DNA of 9,326 nt. It comes from Deltaproteobacteria bacterium UBA6930. Lineage in GTDB: Bacteria; Myxococcota_A; UBA9160; UBA6930. Positions 1-4,816 of the stretch are shown here, in pieces. The notes below the pieces were generated by a model, which saw nothing but the letters and a program-made list of their open reading frames with translations, was not told where the DNA came from and searched no databases. Where the stretch lies: contig DKAI01000047.1 of the NCBI GenBank assembly GCA_002450755.1, positions 23,493 to 32,818 on the forward strand, written 5' to 3'. The translations under genes and the position numbers were made by a program. The stretch's first letter is position 1. Every line of letters starts with the position of its first letter.

Positions 1-804
1 TCACGATTTCCCTGGGTCGATTTAATCGATCTGCCTGAAAATTTAGGCTTTGCTCGCGGCAATAACGTGGGACTAAAACGGTCTAACGGGAGACACGCTC
101 TTCTCCTCAATAGTGATACCCTTATTTTGCCCGATGCATTGGAATCATGCGTTCGTTTTCTTGATAGCAATCCGAGTGTTGGAGTCGTTGGACCTCAACT
201 GCTCAACCCGGATCGGAGCAAGCAGAACTGCATTCATAACTTTCCCAGCCTAATTTCCGAAATAATTCCTAGAGGTGTTTTGGAGACGCTCTTCCCCAAG
301 TCCTTCCCCAGCAAGCGTTACCCTCACGAAGAACCGATCGAGGTTGATGCTGTTTTGGGGGCTTGTCTTTTCGTGCGGAGAGAAGTTCTTGAAGAAGTAG
401 GGCTTATGCCGGAAGACTACTTCTTTTTTTTAGAAGAAACTGATTGGTGCTTTCAGATCAAGAAAGCTGGATACAAGGTGGTCCACGTGCCGACGGCTCA
501 AGTTGTCCACATTTTTGGCGCAAGTACGAAAAAGAAGCTACCGACTGCTACTCGGGTCGAGTATCACAGGTCTCTCTATCGTTTTTTTCGTAAAAATCGA
601 AATAGGTTCTCCTGGCTAATTTTGCAAACAATCCGTTGTTTAAAACTCGCACTATACGTAGTTTTAGGGTTATTCCGAGCGTTCCTAACTAAAGACCTGT
701 GGGGACGTTGGCAAGCCGATGTGAGGATACTTTCTTGGCACCTAATAGGTCAACCAGCTGGTTGGGGGCTTACCGGCCAGCGCAGAAATAGGAAGAGTTC
801 GTGA
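1..804 (+). CDS. Family-2 glycosyltransferase, WbbL/rhamnosyltransferase-like, 5' end cut by window edge
   Basis: The frame is open from the first base, and the conserved NLGFARGNN stretch (visible residues 14-22) lies upstream of the first GTG at 67. The gene therefore starts before the window and about 40-50 residues are missing. Visible GT-A landmarks are LLLNSDT (residues 34-40, the DxD-like nucleotide-sugar/metal site), a VDAVLGACLFVRR segment, and the acceptor/catalytic-base region EETDW (145-149). A hydrophobic stretch near residues 204-229 may hold the C-terminus on the inner membrane face. These features match cytoplasmic inverting GT2 enzymes that add rhamnose or similar sugars to lipid-linked O-antigen or core; the sugar and acceptor cannot be read from sequence. 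Its TGA overlaps the GTG of the epimerase gene by 4 nt. A T8 run (424-431) lies just before EETDW. The family call is firm, the substrate unknown. Confidence 0.9.
   Translation, partial: SRFPWVDLIDLPENLGFARGNNVGLKRSNGRHALLLNSDTLILPDALESCVRFLDSNPSVGVVGPQLLNPDRSKQNCIHNFPSLISEIIPRGVLETLFPKSFPSKRYPHEEPIEVDAVLGACLFVRREVLEEVGLMPEDYFFFLEETDWCFQIKKAGYKVVHVPTAQVVHIFGASTKKKLPTATRVEYHRSLYRFFRKNRNRFSWLILQTIRCLKLALYVVLGLFRAFLTKDLWGRWQADVRILSWHLIGQPAGWGLTGQRRNRKSS
790..795 (+). promoter_or_regulatory. Ribosome binding site for the epimerase gene
   Basis: AGGAAG lies 5 nt before the GTG at 801. It supports that GTG as the true start, so translation begins inside the end of the upstream glycosyltransferase gene. 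Confidence 0.6.
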
Positions 805-1916
805 AAATCTTGGTTACTGGTGGTGCGGGTTTTGTGGGGTCCCACCTCGTAGATAGGTTGGTAGGACAGGGTCACGATGTAAGGGTTCTAGATAATCTGG
901 ATCCACAAGTTCATGGAGGAAAAAGAAAGCCTCCTTCGTATTTTAACCAACGTGCGGAGCTCATTGTGGGCGATGTAAGAAATCGTGAATGCGTAGCTGC
1001 AGCACTTGAAGATATTGAAGTTCTCTTCCATCAGGCGGCAGCGGTCGGCGTGGGACAGTCAATGTACGAGATCGAACACTACGTTTCAGTAAACGGCATC
1101 GGTTCTGCTGTAGTGTTGGAAGAAGTTATTAAAAGAAAGGACCGCATTAAGAGGATCGTAATAGCGTCCTCAATGTCAATATACGGCGAGGGAGCCTATC
1201 TCGATAGCAAGAATGAAGTGGTTTATCCATCATTGCGCGATGATGAAAAAATGGCGTCTCAAAAGTTCGAATGTTTAGATGCAGAAGGAAAGCCACTTTC
1301 TCCAATTTCTACGGATGAATCAAAGCCTCTTCGGCCTACCTCGGTTTACGCCGTTACAAAACGAGATCAAGAAGAACTGTTCCTTACGGTAGGTAGCGCT
1401 TACGATATCCCGACCGTTGCTCTTCGCTATTTCAACATATACGGAACGAGACAGGCTCTTTCCAATCCGTACACAGGGGTGATGGCGATCTTCTCTGCCC
1501 GCCTTCTTAACAGAAAGTCCCCTATGATTTTTGAAGATGGGAGGCAGACGAGAGACTTTGTAAATGTGAGGGATATTGTTGAGGCCAATCTTTGTGCCAT
1601 GAAAACCGATCGTGGAATTGGAAGGGCATTTAACATTGGTACTGGGAAGCCAACTTCGATATTAGAAGTTGCCGATACGCTCTCAAGTCAGTTGGATTTT
1701 CCAGACCCTCCAGAGATTATGGGTAAATACAGGACGGGAGATATCCGGCACTGCTTTGCAGATATCAACAGCGCAAGAAAAGACTTGGGTTTTCAGCCAA
1801 ACGTCGAACTAGCTGATGGTTTGCGGGAATTACTTGATTGGTTGCGAAGGCAGCATCCAGAGGACCGAGTTGAGCAGGCAACATCAGAGCTAGTCCAGAG
1901 AGGTTTAACTCGTTAA
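801..1916 (+). CDS. NAD-dependent sugar-nucleotide epimerase (extended SDR), dTDP-L-rhamnose 4-epimerase/GalE-like
   Basis: This is a 371-residue extended short-chain dehydrogenase. The Rossmann dinucleotide motif GGAGFVG is at residues 7-13. Asp31 ends beta-2, which favours NAD over NADP. The catalytic set is a Ser in ASSMSIYG (122-129) plus Tyr183 and Lys187 in YAVTK. The C-terminal substrate half contains RYFNIYGTRQ (209-218) and GDIRHCFADI (313-322). The motif order, a long insert at about 131-180, and the GDIRHCFADI and RVEQA (356-360) segments resemble, from memory, the WbiB/TllB type of dTDP-L-rhamnose 4-epimerase; UDP-glucose/UDP-GlcNAc 4-epimerase is the alternative. It would supply a 4-epimerised activated sugar to neighbouring transferases. 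The GTG start is supported by AGGAAG upstream and the GTGA overlap. The stop codon shares one base with the next ATG (TAATG). The fold is certain, the substrate not. Confidence 0.88.
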   Translation: MKILVTGGAGFVGSHLVDRLVGQGHDVRVLDNLDPQVHGGKRKPPSYFNQRAELIVGDVRNRECVAAALEDIEVLFHQAAAVGVGQSMYEIEHYVSVNGIGSAVVLEEVIKRKDRIKRIVIASSMSIYGEGAYLDSKNEVVYPSLRDDEKMASQKFECLDAEGKPLSPISTDESKPLRPTSVYAVTKRDQEELFLTVGSAYDIPTVALRYFNIYGTRQALSNPYTGVMAIFSARLLNRKSPMIFEDGRQTRDFVNVRDIVEANLCAMKTDRGIGRAFNIGTGKPTSILEVADTLSSQLDFPDPPEIMGKYRTGDIRHCFADINSARKDLGFQPNVELADGLRELLDWLRRQHPEDRVEQATSELVQRGLTR

Positions 1917-2947
1917 TGACGCGAACAAAGTTGCCCAGGCTAGATCTCGGTAAGCTGGAGAAGGTGGTCGAAAGATTCAGTTCTTTGCGACTGTTGGTGG
2001 TTGGTGACGTCATGATTGACGAGTATTTCTGGGGCGATGTGGATCGCGTAAATCCTGAAGCTCCGGTCCCAGTTGTTCGCGTTAAGAGTGAGTCAACAGC
2101 GTTAGGAGGTGCAGGCAATGTTTTGAGGAATATTGCTGCGCTTGGAGTCAAGGGAGTTCTCTGCTCGATAGTTGGGAATGATTACGCGGGAGGTCAAGTA
2201 ACGTCCTTAGTGAGCGATCTAGGATTTGATCCAAATACGCTGATCAGAGTAGACGATCGTTTGACTACGCAGAAGACGCGTGTTGGCGCAAGATCACAAC
2301 AAATGCTTCGGTTTGATCGGGAAACTGATTTGCCCATAGATAGGCAGCTCGAGACGGCAATGTTGGCTCTTGTCGATAGCTCCTTAGATAAAACTGATGG
2401 AGTTATTTTAGAAGACTATGGTAAGGGAGTGCTTACTCCGTTTCTCGTTCGTGGTGTAATAAAGCGCGCTAAAATTCGTGGGCTTGGGGTTTCGGTAGAT
2501 CCGAAGTTTGAGATCAACATGTATAAAGGTGCTTCCTTTATTAAACCAAATTTGCGCGAAGTCGAAGCATTGGCAGGCTTTCCGCTAAAAGACAGGGCGG
2601 ATCTTGTCAAAGCGGTCTTTAGGATCCGTAAACGTGTTGGTGGCTCTCCGGTTATAGTCACGAGGGGCGCTGAGGGAATGACAGTTTTTGAGGAAATGGA
2701 AGACGGTCTTGATGTGCCTGCGGCTCGTAGCGAAGTGTTCGATGTTCAGGGGGCCGGGGATACCTCTATAGTTGCGTTGACCCTCGCCCGACTTGCGGGA
2801 GCGAACCTTGTAGAAGCAGCTGTGATTGCGAACGCGGCCGCTAGCGTCGTAGTAGGAAAGCTAGGAACAGCTACTGCGTCATTAGATGAAATACGAGATT
2901 TACTTCCGCAATCGGTAGAGTCTGCAAGAAGTGTGAGAAGCACGTGA
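1916..2947 (+). CDS. rfaE1: D-glycero-beta-D-manno-heptose-7-phosphate kinase (HldE1/RfaE1 type, PfkB family)
   Basis: A 343-residue PfkB/ribokinase-fold sugar kinase. It should phosphorylate D-glycero-D-manno-heptose 7-phosphate at C1 with ATP, the step before ADP-heptose formation for the lipopolysaccharide inner core. HldE-specific landmarks are GDVMIDEYFWGDVDRVNPEAP (from residue 30), ALGGAGNVLRNIAALG (62-77), RFDRE (132-136), DYGKGVLT (167-174), IKPNLREVE (209-217) and the anion-hole/catalytic motif GAGDT (279-283, Asp282 the likely base). The protein ends after the kinase domain. The nucleotidyltransferase half found in ~477-residue bifunctional HldE is absent and must be encoded elsewhere, as must isomerase, phosphatase and epimerase. 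One oddity is Gln278 before GAGDT, where Thr or Ser is usual. The ATG overlaps the epimerase stop by 1 nt; GAGAGG (1898-1903) is a distant possible RBS. Its TGA overlaps the yicC GTG by 4 nt. Confidence 0.88.
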   Translation: MTRTKLPRLDLGKLEKVVERFSSLRLLVVGDVMIDEYFWGDVDRVNPEAPVPVVRVKSESTALGGAGNVLRNIAALGVKGVLCSIVGNDYAGGQVTSLVSDLGFDPNTLIRVDDRLTTQKTRVGARSQQMLRFDRETDLPIDRQLETAMLALVDSSLDKTDGVILEDYGKGVLTPFLVRGVIKRAKIRGLGVSVDPKFEINMYKGASFIKPNLREVEALAGFPLKDRADLVKAVFRIRKRVGGSPVIVTRGAEGMTVFEEMEDGLDVPAARSEVFDVQGAGDTSIVALTLARLAGANLVEAAVIANAAASVVVGKLGTATASLDEIRDLLPQSVESARSVRST

Positions 2948-3828
2948 TTCGTAGCATGACTGGGTATGGTAGAGCCTCTGCTTCAATTGGTGAGGCAGTT
3001 GTTGTTATCGAAGTACGGACCCTAAATCACAGGCATGCGGATATTTCAGTAAGGATGCCTCGTAACTTTCCCAATATTGAGCAGGATGTGAGGCGTCTTG
3101 CCAAGGAGACTTTTTCGAGGGGGAAGATTGATATTGCGTTGACGTATTCAGGGGATTTTTCGAATGAGACCCAGATCCGCATCTCACGGTCCGCTATTGA
3201 TAATTATCTTAGCAATGGAAAGGAAATCGCGGAAAAGTTTGGCTTGGGAAGTGGTTTGTCCTTAGAGGTACTCCTGAGCCTGCCTGGAGTCGTACGTGCG
3301 TCCGAGATTTCAATAGACATGAGTTCGTACGATGATGCCCTCCTGGGAACTCTTTCTGAGGCCCTATCGGCTGCGGACCAGATGCGGAAGAAGGAAGGTG
3401 CAGTATTAGAAGCGGAGCTGAGAGCACAAATCGACCGCATTAAGAGTTTCGTCAATAGTATTGATATTCTTGCCGAAGTCGTTGTAGAGGCTGTCCGCGA
3501 GCGCCTTCGGAAACGCGTTGATCTCTTAAGACAAGAGACTGGTATTTTAGACGACGCCCGCCTGCATCACGAAGTAGTAATCGCCTCAGACAAGATGGAT
3601 ATTCGCGAGGAATTGGTCCGCTTGTCTGGTCATGCTGAGGCTTTTTCCGAAACGCTCTCTTCTAATCCCGCGCCAGTTGGAAGGCGGCTAGAGTTTCTTT
3701 TGCAGGAAATGGGGAGGGAAGCGAATACGATAGGCTCTAAGGCGGCAGATGTTTCTTTGTCTCACTTGGTGGTAGATCTGAAGACCGAGCTTGAACGGAT
3801 TCGGGAGCAGGTGCAGAATGTTGAGTGA
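2944..3828 (+). CDS. yicC: YicC/YloC family endoribonuclease
   Basis: A full-length 294-residue member of the YicC family (YloC in Bacillus), cytoplasmic endoribonucleases; E. coli YicC has been linked to decay of a small RNA. Both conserved ends are textbook. The N-terminal part has IRSMTGYGRA (2-11), EVRTLNHR (23-30) and RGKID (59-63). The C-terminal DUF1732 part has DKMDIREELVRLSGH (216-230), GRRLEFLLQEMGREANT (246-262), GSKAADV (264-270) and REQVQN (287-292). The central region (about 135-200) is charged and probably helical. The GTG start lies in a GTGA overlap with the kinase stop. The purine tract upstream (GAGAAG, 2935-2940) is too close to be a good independent ribosome site, so translation is probably coupled. 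It is followed by remA and gmk, the same order as yloC-remA-gmk in B. subtilis. Confidence 0.95.
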   Translation: MIRSMTGYGRASASIGEAVVVIEVRTLNHRHADISVRMPRNFPNIEQDVRRLAKETFSRGKIDIALTYSGDFSNETQIRISRSAIDNYLSNGKEIAEKFGLGSGLSLEVLLSLPGVVRASEISIDMSSYDDALLGTLSEALSAADQMRKKEGAVLEAELRAQIDRIKSFVNSIDILAEVVVEAVRERLRKRVDLLRQETGILDDARLHHEVVIASDKMDIREELVRLSGHAEAFSETLSSNPAPVGRRLEFLLQEMGREANTIGSKAADVSLSHLVVDLKTELERIREQVQNVE

Positions 3829-4127
3829 AAATGTCAAATGTGGATGATAAGACGCGTGCCTCCGATTTTCGTCGACTTTTAAATGTCGGATACGGAAATC
3901 TAGTCTCGGCCGAACGGGTGGTGGCGGTAATTTCTCCTCATTCCTCCCCGATGCGTAGGCTTCGGGAGGAAGCCTCTAAAGAAGGCCGTCTTCTGGACGC
4001 GACGCAGGGGCGCCGAACGCGCTCGATTCTAGTGACGGATAGTAATCATATCGTTCTGTCAGCGATCAATCCCGAAACGATTTCCGCTCGACTCCTGGAT
4101 TATGCAGGAGAGGAAGGGGGAAATTAG
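3825..4127 (+). CDS. remA: RemA-family (DUF370) DNA-binding regulator
   Basis: A 100-residue DUF370 protein. B. subtilis RemA is a ring-forming DNA-binding activator of biofilm-matrix and osmoprotection genes. Aligned by eye, the core begins NVGYGNLVSAERV (20-32) and runs through SPHSSPMRR (38-45), GRRTR (62-66) and INPETISARL (81-90). Arg31, Pro42 and Arg63/Arg64 correspond to B. subtilis Arg18, Pro29 and Arg50/Arg51, positions known to matter for RemA function, so DNA binding looks intact. About 13 extra charged residues precede the core. The start is either GTG 3825 (GTGA overlap with yicC) or ATG 3831 two codons later; neither has a strong ribosome site. The role in a Gram-negative host is not established; linkage to surface-sugar genes makes envelope or matrix control a reasonable guess only. 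Confidence 0.93.
   Translation: MKMSNVDDKTRASDFRRLLNVGYGNLVSAERVVAVISPHSSPMRRLREEASKEGRLLDATQGRRTRSILVTDSNHIVLSAINPETISARLLDYAGEEGGN
4106..4120 (+). promoter_or_regulatory. Purine-rich ribosome binding site for gmk
   Basis: A 15-nt run of only A and G (AGGAGAGGAAGGGGG) lies inside the last codons of remA and ends 9 nt before GTG 4130. It supports that GTG as the gmk start and suggests strong initiation even though the two genes do not overlap. Confidence 0.65.
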
Positions 4128-4129
4128 TA

Positions 4130-4738
4130 GTGTGCCCTGGAATACCCTTTGTGATTTCTGCGCCCTCGGGAACTGGGAAGACGACCGTCTGCAAAACTTT
4201 AGTTTCAAGTGACGACAAGCTCATGATTTCTGTTTCTCATACCACTAGAAAAAGAAGGCCCAATGAACAAGACGGAAGAGACTACCACTTCGTAAGCGAA
4301 CATGAGTTTCGGATGTTAATCGAGGATCGAGCATTTTTAGAGTGGGCAGAATATTCGGCTAATTTGTATGGAACCTCGTGTGATGCAATAGATGCTCCAT
4401 TGTCGGATGGTTGTGACCTCGTTCTTGAGATAGAGGTTCAAGGAGCTGCTCAGATTAAGAATCGACGACAAGACGCAAGATTTATATTTCTGCTCCCTCC
4501 TTCGACAGAAGAGTTGGAGAGGAGACTAAGAGGTCGAGGTACTGACAGTCTTGAAGTGATCGAACGTCGCCTTGCTATGACACAGCGAGAGCTTAAAGCG
4601 GTTAGAGGTTTTGATTACGCGGTTGTCAATGATGACTTGGCTACTTGCGTCAGTTCAGTCAAAGAGATTATCGAAGCTGAAAGAGCTGGAGCTACTAATG
4701 AGGTGAGGAGTCGCTATTCGATTCCCAAAGACTGTTAA
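4130..4738 (+). CDS. gmk: Guanylate kinase
   Basis: A 202-residue cytoplasmic enzyme converting GMP + ATP to GDP + ADP. The P-loop APSGTGKTT is at residues 11-19. The GMP-binding signature spans SVSHTTRKRRPNEQDGRDY (about 34-52) and continues into HFVS. YGTS (80-83) and LEIEVQGAAQIK (99-110) follow, then the lid-region Arg residues (ERRLRGRGTD, 130-139; RRLA, 146-149). Length is normal for the family (about 200-210). The GTG start is 2 nt after the remA stop, behind a purine-rich ribosome site. It makes the GDP/GTP precursor for the (p)ppGpp enzyme encoded next; in many bacteria (p)ppGpp also inhibits Gmk, so the pair forms a guanine-nucleotide control unit. The omega-subunit gene rpoZ, which often follows gmk, is missing here. 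Confidence 0.97.
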   Translation: MCPGIPFVISAPSGTGKTTVCKTLVSSDDKLMISVSHTTRKRRPNEQDGRDYHFVSEHEFRMLIEDRAFLEWAEYSANLYGTSCDAIDAPLSDGCDLVLEIEVQGAAQIKNRRQDARFIFLLPPSTEELERRLRGRGTDSLEVIERRLAMTQRELKAVRGFDYAVVNDDLATCVSSVKEIIEAERAGATNEVRSRYSIPKDC

Positions 4739-4757
4739 GATTAGTTTGAATAAAGAA

Positions 4758-4793
4758 GGTTCCTTGTTCAGGCGTATAAGGGGCTCTATTTTT
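4758..4793 (+). terminator. Weak terminator- or attenuator-like element between gmk and rel
   Basis: GGTTCCTT (4758-4765) can pair with AAGGGGCT (4778-4785) around a 12-nt loop, using five Watson-Crick and three G-U pairs. A CTATTTTTC segment with five T residues (4789-4793) follows. The stem is weak, so at most partial termination or attenuation is expected. Nothing else in the 78-nt gap (4739-4816) is recognisable; I saw no good promoter hexamer pair. Confidence 0.2.
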
Positions 4794-4794
4794 C

Positions 4795-4800
4795 AGAGGA
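4795..4800 (+). promoter_or_regulatory. Possible ribosome binding site for rel, unusually distant
   Basis: AGAGGA is the best Shine-Dalgarno-like sequence before ATG 4817, but it is 16 nt away, longer than the usual 5-9. A weaker AAGA at 4807-4810 has normal spacing. No in-frame start codon exists between the upstream in-frame stop (4751-4753) and 4817, so the ATG is the earliest possible start. Confidence 0.35.
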
Positions 4801-4801
4801 A

Positions 4802-4812
4802 AATCTAAGATT
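4802..4812. repeat. 11-bp palindrome just before the rel start
   Basis: AATCT-A-AGATT is a perfect inverted repeat with one central base, placed between the distant Shine-Dalgarno and the ATG of rel. The 1-nt centre is too tight for an RNA hairpin, so if it is functional it would be as a DNA operator. A short AT-rich palindrome like this can also arise by chance. Confidence 0.25.
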
Positions 4813-4816
4813 CTAC

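Noticed and set aside
67..804. GTG at 67 as the true start of the first glycosyltransferase
   Set aside because: The frame is open to base 1 and the residues before 67 match the conserved GT2 segment NLGFARGNN, so the gene starts outside the window.
1765..2151. 128-codon open frame on the - strand over the epimerase/kinase junction
   Set aside because: Opposite two well-supported conserved genes; the translation has no family features and no convincing ribosome site was seen.
4764..4780. TTGTTC with TATAAG as a sigma-70 promoter for rel
   Set aside because: The two hexamers are only about 5 nt apart rather than about 17, and no -35-like sequence sits at the right distance from TATAAG.
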